This document shows, piece after piece, positions 1 to 7,694 of a stretch of DNA of 21,994 nt. The stretch comes from Chloroflexota bacterium (GTDB lineage: Bacteria > Chloroflexota > Limnocylindria > Limnocylindrales > CSP1-4). The DNA lies in assembly GCA_016875645.1 (NCBI GenBank), contig VGPE01000017.1, forward strand, positions 1-21,994, given 5' to 3'. Position 1 is the stretch's first letter; every line of letters begins with the position of its first letter. The position numbers were made by a program, and so were the translations under genes. The notes under the pieces are model-generated. The model was not told the DNA's origin and made no database searches. It was given only the letters and a program-made list of their open reading frames with translations.

Positions 1-1
1 G

Positions 2-97
2 GCCCGGATCGGCCTTCGGGCCATCCCGCTTCCCCCGTTTCCGTCGTCAGCCGCCTGGGCTCTCGCCCTGGCGGCGATTACCGACGCAGGCTCCTAG
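2..97 (+). CDS. Possible 3' end of an upstream gene (partial)
   Basis: Frame 2 is open from the left edge to a TAG at 95-97 and would encode about 31 residues ending in a hydrophobic, Ala/Leu-rich tail (WALALAAITDAGS). G or C is frequent at third codon positions, as in the real genes here. The stop lies 22 bases before the GTG of the next gene, which would fit an operon continuing from the left. The piece is too short to assign a family; the hydrophobic tail could belong to a permease, but that is a guess. Noncoding DNA is a real alternative. Confidence 0.28.
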   Translation, partial: ARIGLRAIPLPPFPSSAAWALALAAITDAGS

Positions 98-119
98 GGC
101 AGGAGAGGGGGGACGGCTC

Positions 120-1040
120 GTGGAGGCAGACGCACCGGGCGCAACCGTGTGGCGGGGCATCTTCGCAGTCACCGTGACACCCTTCTCCGAGGAAGGCGAC
201 GACCTCGACGAGCCCGGTCTGTCCGACCTGCTGGGCACGTTGCTCGACGATGGCGTGGACCGGCTCGTGGTCAACGGCAACACGGGCGAATACCACACGC
301 TCTCCGCCGAGGAACGCCGGCGGGTCGTGGAGATCGCCGGACGCGAGGCGCGGGAACGGGCGGCGCTGCTCATCGTCGGGGCAGCCGGGCCCTGGCGGGA
401 CGTGCTGTGGGCCGCGGAGCACGCGGCCGCCAACGGCGCCGACGCGGTGATGATCCACCATCCGGTTCATCCCTATGTGTCGCCTGACGGCCTCATCGAG
501 TACCTCGGCCGGGTCGGCCTCCGCTCGCCGATCTCGATCGTGCCATACCTCAAGGTCGCCCTCGGCGAGGACGAAGCGAAGCGCCTCGCCGACGTCCCCA
601 TGGTCCGCGCCGTCAAGTGGGGCGTGAACGACCTGCCGGCCTTCGGGCGGGCGGTGGCGGCCACCCGCGACCGGGCCGACGAGATCGCCTGGATCTGCGG
701 CACGGCCGAGCTCTGGGCGCCGTTCTTCCATGCCGTCGGCGCGGTCGGCTACACCTCGGGACTGGTGAACGTCGCGGCGGGGCCCTCGTTCGAGTTGTTC
801 GAGGCGCTCGAGGCCGGCGATCGGGAGCGCGCAATGGCCGCCTGGGACCGCGTCGCGCCGTTCGAGCGGCTTCGCGCCCGCAGCAACGACGCCTGGAACG
901 TGGCGGTGGTCAAGGAGGCGATGCGCCAGGTTGGACGTGCCGCCGGCCCCGTCCGGCCCCCCAGCACCGATGTGCCGGCCGGCGACCATTCGCTGATCGC
1001 CCATGCCCTGGGCCGCTGGCCCGTCAGGGCCGCCCGGTGA
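120..1040 (+). CDS. Dihydrodipicolinate synthase/N-acetylneuraminate lyase family protein
   Basis: A 306-residue TIM-barrel class I aldolase/lyase of the DapA superfamily (usual length 290-310). Members form a Schiff base between a lysine and a 2-oxo acid in the cytoplasm. The substrate-carboxylate motif appears as NGNTGEYHTLS (residues 52-62), the barrel tyrosine is in VPYLK (Y143), and the Schiff-base lysine is K166 in VRAVKWGVND. True DapA has YNVPSRTG after the tyrosine; that arginine-bearing stretch is missing, so lysine biosynthesis is unlikely and a catabolic dehydratase or aldolase role is more likely. The GTG start follows a purine-rich tract at 101-112 (AGGAGAGGGGGG). The TGA overlaps the ATG of the acetamidase gene by one base, which makes co-translation likely. 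The family is clear; the substrate is unknown. Confidence 0.9.
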   Translation: MEADAPGATVWRGIFAVTVTPFSEEGDDLDEPGLSDLLGTLLDDGVDRLVVNGNTGEYHTLSAEERRRVVEIAGREARERAALLIVGAAGPWRDVLWAAEHAAANGADAVMIHHPVHPYVSPDGLIEYLGRVGLRSPISIVPYLKVALGEDEAKRLADVPMVRAVKWGVNDLPAFGRAVAATRDRADEIAWICGTAELWAPFFHAVGAVGYTSGLVNVAAGPSFELFEALEAGDRERAMAAWDRVAPFERLRARSNDAWNVAVVKEAMRQVGRAAGPVRPPSTDVPAGDHSLIAHALGRWPVRAAR

Positions 1041-1981
1041 TGGAGGCACGCCTCACCGCGGAACACATCGGCTACCACTACGACCCGGGGCTCGCGCCCG
1101 TGGCGACGGTCGGGCCGGGCGCGGAGGTCGTGTTCGACTGCCTGGACGCTCGAGCCGGGTCGCTGTTCGACCGCGAGGTCGGCAAGCTGTTCGAACTGCC
1201 GCGGCCGACGGCCGGCAGGAGCAACCCGATCACGGGGCCCCTGGCCATCACGGGTGCCGAGCCCGGGGACGCGCTGGCCGTGGAGATCCTCGCGATCGAC
1301 GTGGTGAACCCGGGCTGGGGCGGCGGCCACGCGTACGTCAACCCGCTCTGGCCGGGCCGCGTTCCGAGAGCCCTGGCCCGCCTCGTCGATGTGAGCGATG
1401 GCATCGTGCACTTCTCGGAGGGGATCGCCTTTCCGGCCGCCCCCATGCTGGGCTGCATCGGTGTTGCAGCGCCGGTTGCCGAGGGTTCGGACCCCGTCCA
1501 CGCCGGCTGGGCGGGGCGGCACGGCGGCAACATGGACCAGAAGGTGGTCACCGCCGGCACGCGCCTGTACCTGCCGGTCTTCGTCCCGGGCGCACTGCTC
1601 TATATCGGCGACGTGCACGCGGCGCAGGGCGACGGCGAACTGAGCGGCACGGCGATCGAGATCGGAGCGACGGTCCGCGTTCGCGTCGACGTCGTGAAGG
1701 GGGCGAACCTCGGCTGGCCATGGCTCGAGACCACGGATCGCTGGATCGCCATGACGGCTGATGACGATTTCGTCATCGCCCGCCGGGAGGCCGTCGACGC
1801 GGTGGTCACCGTCCTGGAGCGCGATCTCGGCATGGAGCCGGCCGAGGCGCTGGCGCTGCTGGCGGGTGCGGGCGACCTCCGGGTCGGCCAGTCGATGGGT
1901 GGCGTGATCCCGATGACGCTCCGCCTCGAGATTCCGAAGTGGGACGGCGTGCAACCGGTCCGAGCGGGGGTGCCAGGGTGA
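1040..1981 (+). CDS. Acetamidase/formamidase family protein (FmdA/AmdA)
   Basis: A 313-residue member of the acetamidase/formamidase family (PF03069), which hydrolyses short amides to ammonia and a carboxylate. Family signatures visible: GPLAITGAEPGD (66-77), the MLGCIGVA segment (136-143), HGGNMDQK (161-168), and GDVHAAQGDGELSG (190-203), whose Asp, His and Glu residues lie in the most conserved part of the family. The ATG at 1040 shares its A with the stop of the upstream gene; a GTG just before it (1037) is an alternative. The 3' end overlaps the next start by four bases (GTGA, 1978-1981). It lies between a DapA-like enzyme and an amidohydrolase, so it probably cleaves an amide intermediate of the same pathway. 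The natural substrate may not be formamide or acetamide, because this family is broad. Confidence 0.93.
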   Translation: MEARLTAEHIGYHYDPGLAPVATVGPGAEVVFDCLDARAGSLFDREVGKLFELPRPTAGRSNPITGPLAITGAEPGDALAVEILAIDVVNPGWGGGHAYVNPLWPGRVPRALARLVDVSDGIVHFSEGIAFPAAPMLGCIGVAAPVAEGSDPVHAGWAGRHGGNMDQKVVTAGTRLYLPVFVPGALLYIGDVHAAQGDGELSGTAIEIGATVRVRVDVVKGANLGWPWLETTDRWIAMTADDDFVIARREAVDAVVTVLERDLGMEPAEALALLAGAGDLRVGQSMGGVIPMTLRLEIPKWDGVQPVRAGVPG

Positions 1982-2868
1982 TCGTCGACGTCCACAGCCA
2001 CATCATGTGGTACCCCGACCACGTCGGCGAACAGTGGGCGAGGGAGGCGCTGGCGTCCAAGCTCGTCAAGCTCAAGTTCTCCGGGGGCCTCGCCCACGCG
2101 GCGTCGCTCGACCTGCATTCGTACGACTCGACGCCCGAGACCCACTGGGCTGCCGCCCAGCAGACCGACAAGACGATTGTCTTCGGCCTCCAGGCGAAGG
2201 CGACCGGTACGTGGGTGCCCAATGAGCTGATCGCCGACTACGCCCGCCAGCATCCCGACAAGATCGTCGGCTGGGCTTCCATCGACCCGAACGAGCCCGA
2301 GGCGATCGACCAGCTGGACCACGCGGTCAACGTGCTGGGCCTGCGCGGCCTCAAGCTGGGGCCGGCGTACCAGCACTTCGACCCCACCGACCGCAGGCAC
2401 TGGCCGTTCTTCGCGGCCGCCCAGCGCCACGGCATCCCGATCATCTGGCACCAGGGGACCACGTTCCCGAGCCGCGCGAAGCTGCGCTGGTCCACTGCCC
2501 TCTGGCTGGAGGACATCGCGCTCGACTTCCCCGACCTGCGGATGATCGTGGCGCACCTGGGCCACCCGTGGGAGGAGGACCTGGTCGCGCTCATCCGCAA
2601 GGCACCGAACATGTACGCCGACATCAGCGCCGTGCATTACCGGCCGTGGCGGTACTGGCAGGCGATGGTCACGGCCATGGAATACGGAGTGACGCACAAG
2701 CTGCTCCTGGCATCGGACTTCCCGTCGGCCACGATCGACAACGTCATCGCCGGTCTGCGCAACGTCAACGCGATCGTGGAGGGCACGCGGCTCCCAACGA
2801 TTCCGAGCGAAATCCAGGAACGTATCATTCACGAGAACTGGAAGGACGCCCTTCCGGAGCTGCTGTAG
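1978..2868 (+). CDS. Amidohydrolase family protein (PF04909 type), copy 1
   Basis: A 296-residue metal-dependent TIM-barrel hydrolase or decarboxylase of the Amidohydro_2 (ACMSD-like) group. Visible metal-site motifs: DVHSH (H6, H8), WHQGT (H158), AHLGHPW (H193, H196) and LLASDFP (D247). The GTG at 1978 starts the protein directly at the conserved MIVDVHSH strand and overlaps the acetamidase stop by four bases; the longer upstream reading only adds residues inside that gene. A paralogue on the minus strand at 19321-20199 shares GLKLGP.YQ, HQGT, AHLGHPW, YRPW and KLLL.SD in the same order. The family is secure. Whether it hydrolyses a C-N bond or decarboxylates cannot be told from sequence. 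Confidence 0.92.
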   Translation: MIVDVHSHIMWYPDHVGEQWAREALASKLVKLKFSGGLAHAASLDLHSYDSTPETHWAAAQQTDKTIVFGLQAKATGTWVPNELIADYARQHPDKIVGWASIDPNEPEAIDQLDHAVNVLGLRGLKLGPAYQHFDPTDRRHWPFFAAAQRHGIPIIWHQGTTFPSRAKLRWSTALWLEDIALDFPDLRMIVAHLGHPWEEDLVALIRKAPNMYADISAVHYRPWRYWQAMVTAMEYGVTHKLLLASDFPSATIDNVIAGLRNVNAIVEGTRLPTIPSEIQERIIHENWKDALPELL

Positions 2869-4320
2869 TGCCGCTCGCAGCGGCCGGACAGGCGCGGATC
2901 ACACCGTCCGATCCGGTCGTCGCCGGCAGCTTCGGGACCTGGGTGCTGGACTACACGGCAGGTTCCCGCGGCCTCCCGGCCGGAGCCAGCGTGACCATCG
3001 ACACCACCCCGTCCGACTCGGACTGGGCGGCGCCACAGGTGGACGACCCCTCGGGCGACGACTACCTCACGGTCCAGGGGCCGGCGGGCGCACAGCTCGC
3101 GGTGGCGGTGCTGACGCCGCTGACCGTGCGCGTCTCGATCGTCGCCCGGCCCCTGATCGCGGGCGAGTCGATCCGTGCCACGTACGGGGACCGGACCGGC
3201 GGCAGCCGCGGGACGCGGGCGCAGACCTTCGCCGAGGAGCGGCATCGCTTCTGGGTCACGGTCGACCGCAACGATGGCCGGCCGGCGGTGGCGATCGGAA
3301 GCCCACCGGAGCTGCGGATCGTCGCCGGACCGCCGGTCCGCCTCGTCCTGGTCCTTCCGAGTCTCGCGGCAGTGGGCGAGGTGACGCCGCTGCGGGTGAA
3401 GCTGGAGGACGCGTGGGGCAACGTGGCGACCGGGTACACCGGGTCCGTCCTGCTTGACGCTCCGGGCTTCGGCGGACCTCGACGGGTCGACTTCCGGGCG
3501 CGCGACGGCGGCGTCCGACTGATCCGCGGCTTCCGGCCACGTCGCGACGGCGTCCTGACGGTCACCGCCAGCGAGGAGGGCCTCGGCCTGACGGCCACCA
3601 GCAACCCGATGCGTGTCAGCCTGGCGCCACCGGCGCGGCGGCTCTTCTGGGGTGACCCGCACGGCGGCCAGGTGATCGATCCAGAAGGCGTCCCAGCGTT
3701 CTTCCGGCACGCGCGCGATGTCGCCGGCATCCAGTTCACGGGCTACCAGCGCAACGATCACGCGATGACCGACCGCGCGTACGAGCTCCAGCAGCAGGCA
3801 GAGCGGCGGTTCGATCAGCCCGGCACGTTCTGCCCGCTCCCCGGCTACGAATGGTCAGGAGATACGGCGCGAGGGGGCCATCACAACATCTACTTCCGGC
3901 GCCATGGCATGCCGGCGCGCCGGTCGGGTTGGCAGCTGTCGGCCGAACGAACCCCCTCGGACCGGGGGCTCCGCGCGATCCCGGCTCGATGCTGCCCCGC
4001 ATCTCCGACGCCTATGCAGCCTTCCGGGGGACAGACACCATCCTGACGCCACACGTCGGTGGATCCCGCGGCAACCTCGAGTTCCATGAGCCGGGCCTGG
4101 AGCCCGCCGTGGAGATCGCGTCCGGTCACGGGACCTTCGAGTGGTTCTTCCATGAGGCCCTGGAGCGGCGCTACCAGCTCGGCGTCGTCGGGGGCAGCGA
4201 TTCACACACCGGCCGACCCGGCGACGATCAGCCCGGCTTCCAGGTGCGCCGCTACGCGAAGGCCGCCCTGACCGCGCTCTACACGGAGCGGCTCGATCTG
4301 CCGGGCGTGTTCGACGCGCT

Positions 4321-4335
4321 CGCGTCGCGTCGCGT
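4321..4335 (+). repeat. Short tandem repeat (CGCGT)x3 at a frame break
   Basis: Three head-to-tail copies of CGCGT followed by a partial copy (CGC). With two copies the coding sequence reads DALASRR then CYATTGARIVLDV in one frame; with three copies the frame changes. The repeat therefore explains the second break in the DUF3604 gene as the gain of one unit. Slipped-strand replication is the usual mechanism; three copies is few for a phase-variable tract. Confidence 0.85.
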
Positions 4336-4389
4336 CGCTGTTACGCCACCACGGGCGCCCGAATCGTGCTCGACGTGCAGGTCGACGGC

Positions 4390-4431
4390 GCGACGACGGG
4401 CGCCCGCCACGCGACGACGGGCGCCCGCCAC
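4390..4431 (+). repeat. Perfect 21-bp direct tandem duplication
   Basis: Two adjacent identical 21-bp units (4390-4410 and 4411-4431), each encoding ATTGARH in the frame used here by the DUF3604 remnant. A related ATTGAR is encoded just upstream at about 4348-4365 in the conserved CYATTGAR motif. The units share the palindromic core CGGGCGCCCG. The duplication keeps the reading frame. Confidence 0.92.
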
Positions 4432-5131
4432 GCGACGCGCACGATCCCGCACATCACCGTTTCGGTCGCGGGCACCGCGCCGATCGAGCGGATCGAGTTG
4501 TACCGCGGGCTGACCGCGATCCGGACCTGGGACCTCGCAGGCGAGGCAGATCCGGACCTGATCCGCGTCAGCTGGCACGGCGCAAGCCGGCGCACGAGCT
4601 ACTCGCCGCTGGCCTGGAAGGGAGCCCTCGCGTTCCGGGGCGCCCGGGTCGCAGGGGTCGTGCCGCTCAGGTTCGACAGCCTGCGCTCGAGCTGGACCCG
4701 GACGCAGCACTCGGTGGCCTGGGATGCGCTGACGTGCGGCTACCGGTCCGGCCTGATGATCCGCCTGGCGCGCGCTCGTCGACCGCAGGCCGATCTGACG
4801 GTGGCCTGCCGCCCCGGGATCATGGCCGAACTCGGCGGGCATGGCGACGACGCCCCGGCGGAAATGGCATACGGCGCTCCCGCGACGGCCCGGTTGGCGG
4901 TGCCGCTCGGCAGGGCGCTCGGCACGGGGCGCACACTGCAGCTGGCCGATCCGTCACGAACGGTGGTGCTGGAGCCCGGTCGCACCGGCGGCCTACGCGA
5001 GGCGTCGATGGAGCACGCCGATCGCGGCGTCGAACCCGGCGTCAACGCGTACTGGGTGAAGGTGCTCCAGTCCGACTTCGAGATGGCTGAAGCAGTCCCG
5101 TCTTCCTCGACCACGTCACGGAGTCACGCTG

Positions 5132-6244
5132 ATGGCCCTCACGATCACCTCCATCGAGGCCTACCCCGTCCGCGCACCGCGGACCAAGCCGATGATCTCG
5201 GCCGGCGGGTTCGCGCCGCTGCGCGTCAGCGACTTCGGCATCGTCCGGATCCGCACCAGCCACGGGATCGAGGGCCTGGGCGAGATCTCGATGAACAACG
5301 GACGCGACGGGGCGATCCAGTGCGACGACGTCAGGCGGCTGATCGCCCCCGCGCTGACGGGCTCGAACCCGCTCGAGATCCGCCGCGCGATCGTGACCAT
5401 GGACCGCACGCTGGACGGCTCGGAGCCCGCCAAGGCGGCGGTCGAGATGGCGCTCTGGGACATCGCAGGCAAGGTCGCCGGCCGGCCGGTCTACGAGATG
5501 CTCGGCGGCAGAATCCACGACCGGGTGTTCATCCGGTGGGGCCTCGCGTTCGGCGACCCGGCGGCGGGCGTGGAGGAGATCGCGCCCTGGATCGCACGCG
5601 GCGTGCGCACGATCAAGGTGAAGATCGGCCGGCCCGGGACGGGTCTCGACCAGGCGATGGTGAAGGCTGTCCGCGAGGCCGTCGGCGACGGGGTCAACGT
5701 CATGGTCGATGCGAACTCCGGCTACCGGACACCGCTCCAGGCGGTGAAGGAGATCGAACGGCTCGAGGCGTACGACCTGCAGCTGGTCGAACAGCCGATC
5801 CACCGCAAGCGGCTCGCCGACCTGGCGTTCATCCGCAACCACATCTCCACGCCGATCCTGGCCGACGAGTCCATCCGCCACTGGCCCGACGCCTACGACG
5901 TTGCCCGCCACGGCGCGGCGGACGCCCTTGGGATCTACATCTGCGAGGCCGGCGGCATCCTGCCCGCCCTCAACGCCGCTGCCATCGGCGAGGCGGCCGG
6001 CCTCGTCGTCACGATCGGCAGCCAGTGCGAGCTGGGCATCGGGACCGCAGCGATGGCCCACGCGGCCGTCTGCATGCCGAACCTGGCCTTCGAATCCGAC
6101 ATCACCGGGCACCTGCGCTACCCGCTCGACATCATCAACGAGCAGCTCGACTACCGCGACGGCGCGATCCACCCGCCCGAAGCACCGGGCCTCGGCGTCA
6201 CCCTGAATGAAGACGTCCTAGAGCGCTGGCGACTCGATCGGTGA
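5132..6244 (+). CDS. Mandelate racemase/muconate lactonizing enzyme family protein
   Basis: A 370-residue enolase-superfamily enzyme: N-terminal capping domain (about 1-125) and a C-terminal barrel. Members abstract a proton alpha to a carboxylate (racemases, epimerases, dehydratases, cycloisomerases). The KxK base motif is K162-V-K164 (IKVKIG). Metal ligands are D193 (VDANSGY), E220 (LVEQPI) and E246 (ADES). At the position where the MLE-like subgroup has a second catalytic lysine (usually Lys about seven residues before the GG), the sequence is GIYICEAGG with Y269, and no mandelate-racemase-type His is evident in TIGSQCELGIG, so the second face of the active site is unusual. The ATG overlaps the TGA of the DUF3604 remnant by one base, and GGAG lies upstream at about 5120. 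It is the last gene of the left operon. Confidence 0.92.
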   Translation: MALTITSIEAYPVRAPRTKPMISAGGFAPLRVSDFGIVRIRTSHGIEGLGEISMNNGRDGAIQCDDVRRLIAPALTGSNPLEIRRAIVTMDRTLDGSEPAKAAVEMALWDIAGKVAGRPVYEMLGGRIHDRVFIRWGLAFGDPAAGVEEIAPWIARGVRTIKVKIGRPGTGLDQAMVKAVREAVGDGVNVMVDANSGYRTPLQAVKEIERLEAYDLQLVEQPIHRKRLADLAFIRNHISTPILADESIRHWPDAYDVARHGAADALGIYICEAGGILPALNAAAIGEAAGLVVTIGSQCELGIGTAAMAHAAVCMPNLAFESDITGHLRYPLDIINEQLDYRDGAIHPPEAPGLGVTLNEDVLERWRLDR

Positions 6245-6277
6245 CGGCGCCCTGACAGCCAGGTGCAGGCGCCCGTC

Positions 6278-6293
6278 GCACCGGTGCTACACT
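6278..6293 (+). promoter_or_regulatory. Extended -10 promoter overlapping a 10-bp palindrome upstream of the antitoxin
   Basis: The perfect palindrome GCACCGGTGC (6278-6287) runs into TGC-TACACT (TG at 6285-6286, -10-like hexamer at 6288-6293). No good -35 box is seen at normal spacing, as expected for an extended -10 promoter. Transcription would start near 6299-6301, just before the ATG at 6303, so the message may be leaderless. Antitoxins of this type commonly bind palindromes at their own promoter, so the palindrome is a candidate operator. The assignment rests on pattern only. Confidence 0.5.
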
Positions 6294-6302
6294 GCGTTGG
6301 CC

Positions 6303-6590
6303 ATGGACCGCATCGGGATTCGGGACCTTCGCAACGACACCAGCCGTGTCGTGAAACGCGCACGCGCCGGTGAGCGGATCATCGTCACGATCGATGGGGT
6401 TCCCGCCGCCGAGCTGGGCCCCCTCAGCCGTCGCGAGGGGACGATGACGCGCGACGACCTGATCGCAGCCGGTCTGCTGACCCCACGGACCGTGGATCCC
6501 GCAACGCTTCCGCCGGCGCGACCGATCCCTGCAGCTCGCGGTGCGCCCTCCACGGACGAGCTGATCAGCGAGGACCGCGGCGAGGATTGA
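6303..6590 (+). CDS. Phd/YefM-VapB type antitoxin
   Basis: A 95-residue antitoxin. The N-terminal half matches the Phd/YefM DNA-binding fold: MDRIGIRDLRNDTSRVVKRA (1-20) followed by GERIIVTIDGVPAAEL (23-38), the typical helix then two strands. The C-terminal tail (about 45-95), rich in Pro, Ala and acidic residues, would wrap around the toxin. The ATG at 6303 is preferred because it begins at the family consensus; an in-frame TTG at 6297 would add two residues. The stop overlaps the toxin start by four bases (TTGA), the coupled arrangement expected of a toxin-antitoxin pair. It likely represses its own promoter together with the toxin. Confidence 0.9.
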   Translation: MDRIGIRDLRNDTSRVVKRARAGERIIVTIDGVPAAELGPLSRREGTMTRDDLIAAGLLTPRTVDPATLPPARPIPAARGAPSTDELISEDRGED

Positions 6591-6988
6591 CCATCTTCCT
6601 CGACTCGTCTGCACTCGCAAAGCGGTACATCGCCGAGCCCGGCAGTCCTCGTGTCCTCGCGATCATGGCCGCCGACACAGCCTGGGCGGCCTCCGCGCTG
6701 GCGCTCCCCGAGACGAAGCGCGCGCTGTGTCGATCTGTTTCAACCGCCGACGCCCTCGTGTCGCGCGAAGCGGCTCTCCGGGCGGACTGGAAGGCCTTCG
6801 ACGTCATCGACGTCGACGCGGATCTCCTGAAACGAGCGGCGGAGATCGCTTGTACGCAGGGCACCAGGACCCTGGATTCGATCCACCTGGCGGCGGCAGA
6901 ACGGCTCGGACCCGAGCTGACCTTCGTGACGTTCGACGCGCGGCAGGCGGCCGCGGCCCGAGCGATGGGACTCGTCGTCGCCCCCTGA
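6587..6988 (+). CDS. vapC: PIN-domain ribonuclease toxin (VapC family)
   Basis: A 133-residue PIN-domain protein of the usual VapC length, acting as a Mg-dependent RNase. The acidic active-site residues can be picked out: D6 (FLDSSAL), E42 (LPETKRAL), D97 (TLDSIHLAAA) and D117 (VTFDARQ). The pattern LDSSALAKRYIAEPGS at the start is characteristic of the family. The start codon is an uncommon TTG overlapping the antitoxin stop (6587-6590), which would make toxin synthesis depend on antitoxin translation. The cellular RNA target cannot be predicted. No loss of catalytic residues is seen, so the module looks functional. Confidence 0.92.
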   Translation: MTIFLDSSALAKRYIAEPGSPRVLAIMAADTAWAASALALPETKRALCRSVSTADALVSREAALRADWKAFDVIDVDADLLKRAAEIACTQGTRTLDSIHLAAAERLGPELTFVTFDARQAAAARAMGLVVAP

Positions 6989-7011
6989 TCGATCCGGAGA
7001 CGCAGCAAGTC

Positions 7012-7033
7012 GCCGCCCACCATGGCGGGCGGC
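7012..7033 (+). terminator. GC-rich hairpin downstream of vapC
   Basis: A 7-bp perfect stem, GCCGCCC (7012-7018) with GGGCGGC (7027-7033), around an 8-base loop, 23 bases after the vapC stop. There is no T tract behind it, so intrinsic termination is uncertain. The rest of the 157-bp spacer before the sigma gene holds a small inverted repeat CTTCG-AAT-CGAAG (7055-7067) and no convincing gene. Confidence 0.4.
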
Positions 7034-7110
7034 CCGTTCCCTGCTGCAGCTCGACTTCGAATCGAAGATTGCGTCTCCCGGCCGTTGACCACACCCATAC
7101 CGTGTAAGCG

Positions 7111-7125
7111 CCCGAATCGATCGGG
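7111..7125 (+). promoter_or_regulatory. Small inverted repeat in the sigma-factor leader
   Basis: CCCGA (7111-7115) and TCGGG (7121-7125) flank a 5-base centre, 20 bases upstream of the GTG at 7146. GGAAG at 7137-7141 is the likely ribosome binding site. The repeat could be a leader hairpin or a protein site; it may also be chance in DNA of this composition. Confidence 0.25.
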
Positions 7126-7145
7126 CCCGACACGGCGGAAGTGAC

Positions 7146-7694
7146 GTGGATGCCGAGCTGATCGGACGGGCGCAGCACGGCGACGAAGAGGCCTTCGCGA
7201 GCCTCGCCGTCGCCGTCGGCGACCGACTCCACGCGGTGGCGCACAGGATCCTGCGCGACATCAACCTTGCCGAGAATGCGACGCAGCAGGCGCTGCTGAC
7301 CATCTGGCGAGACCTTCCGCAACTTCGCGACCCGGCGCGCTTCGACGCCTGGTCGTACCGGCTCCTCGTGCGCGCCTGCTTCGCCGAAGGTCGCCGGACG
7401 CGCCGCTGGGCGCCCAACCTTCTGCTTCTGCCGGTCGATCATCCGGTGGACGCGGAAGGCCTGAGCTCGGTCGTTGATCGCGACCAGCTGGAGCGTGGCT
7501 TCCGGCGTCTCTCCATCGACCATCGGGCGGTCGTGGTCCTGCACCACTACCTGGACATGCCGCTCGACGAGGTCGCCGAGACGCTCGGCGTCCCCGTCGG
7601 GACCGTTCGATCCCGACTGCATCACGCGATGCGCGGACTGCGCGCCGCCCTGGAGGCCGACCTGCGACCTACGGCGCTGGAGGCAACTCGATGA
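7146..7694 (+). CDS. ECF-type RNA polymerase sigma-70 factor
   Basis: A 182-residue sigma factor with only regions 2 and 4. Region 2 covers about 7-80 (HGDEEAFASL, ENATQQALLTIWRDL, FDAWSYRLLVRACF); region 4 covers about 113-167 with the helix-turn-helix DEVAETLGVPVGTVRSRLHHAM (141-162), which reads the -35 box. The GTG start gives the conventional N-terminus, with GGAAG four bases upstream; the nearby ATG at 7150 is out of frame. The stop overlaps the next ATG by four bases (ATGA), so the two proteins are likely made together, the normal layout for an ECF sigma factor and its regulator. Its regulon is unknown; it is not necessarily linked to the flanking catabolic operons. Confidence 0.93.
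   Translation: MDAELIGRAQHGDEEAFASLAVAVGDRLHAVAHRILRDINLAENATQQALLTIWRDLPQLRDPARFDAWSYRLLVRACFAEGRRTRRWAPNLLLLPVDHPVDAEGLSSVVDRDQLERGFRRLSIDHRAVVVLHHYLDMPLDEVAETLGVPVGTVRSRLHHAMRGLRAALEADLRPTALEATR

Larger units (their letters stand above)
2868..5132 (+). pseudogene. DUF3604 domain protein with N-terminal Ig-like region, broken by three frame changes
   Basis: The GTG at 2868 overlaps the previous TAG by one base. The first frame gives about 367 residues: an N-terminal beta-rich region, an Ig/filamin-like segment (about 155-250, TPLRVKLEDAWGNVATGYTGSV), then the start of a DUF3604 domain (PHP-like, PF12228) with LFWGDPHGG (259-267) and LPGYEWSGDTARGGHHN (324-340). Homology then moves to frame 2 near 3964-3977 (RISDAYAAF, TPHVGG, and GGSDSHTG near 4184-4213), to frame 1 near 4321-4340 (CYATTGARIVLDV), and back to the first frame near 5085-5096 (SSPVFLDH), ending at TGA 5130-5132. 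One extra G in the G5 run at 3964-3968 would repair the first break; removing one 5-bp repeat unit would repair the second. The third also shows TGA at 5088 where this family is expected to have Trp. The other full-length genes in the window are intact, so real decay is favoured over sequencing error. Confidence 0.82.

Noticed and set aside
617..1039. Upstream extension of the acetamidase to 617
   Set aside because: The extension lies wholly inside the DapA-like gene in another frame and is Arg-rich; the protein family begins at the ATG at 1040.
120..1040. DapA of lysine biosynthesis
   Set aside because: The YNVPSRTG segment of true DapA is absent and the gene sits among amide-degrading enzymes, so only the superfamily is assigned.
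4366..6210. Single 614-codon frame from the DUF3604 remnant through the enolase-superfamily gene, as a fusion
   Set aside because: Past about 5090 this frame gives Arg/Pro/Gly-rich sequence while another frame encodes a full MR/MLE protein from 5132; the read-through is a consequence of the frameshift.
7085..7108. TTGACC as a -35 box for the sigma gene
   Set aside because: No acceptable -10 hexamer lies 15-19 bases downstream; the sequence at that spacing is GC-rich.
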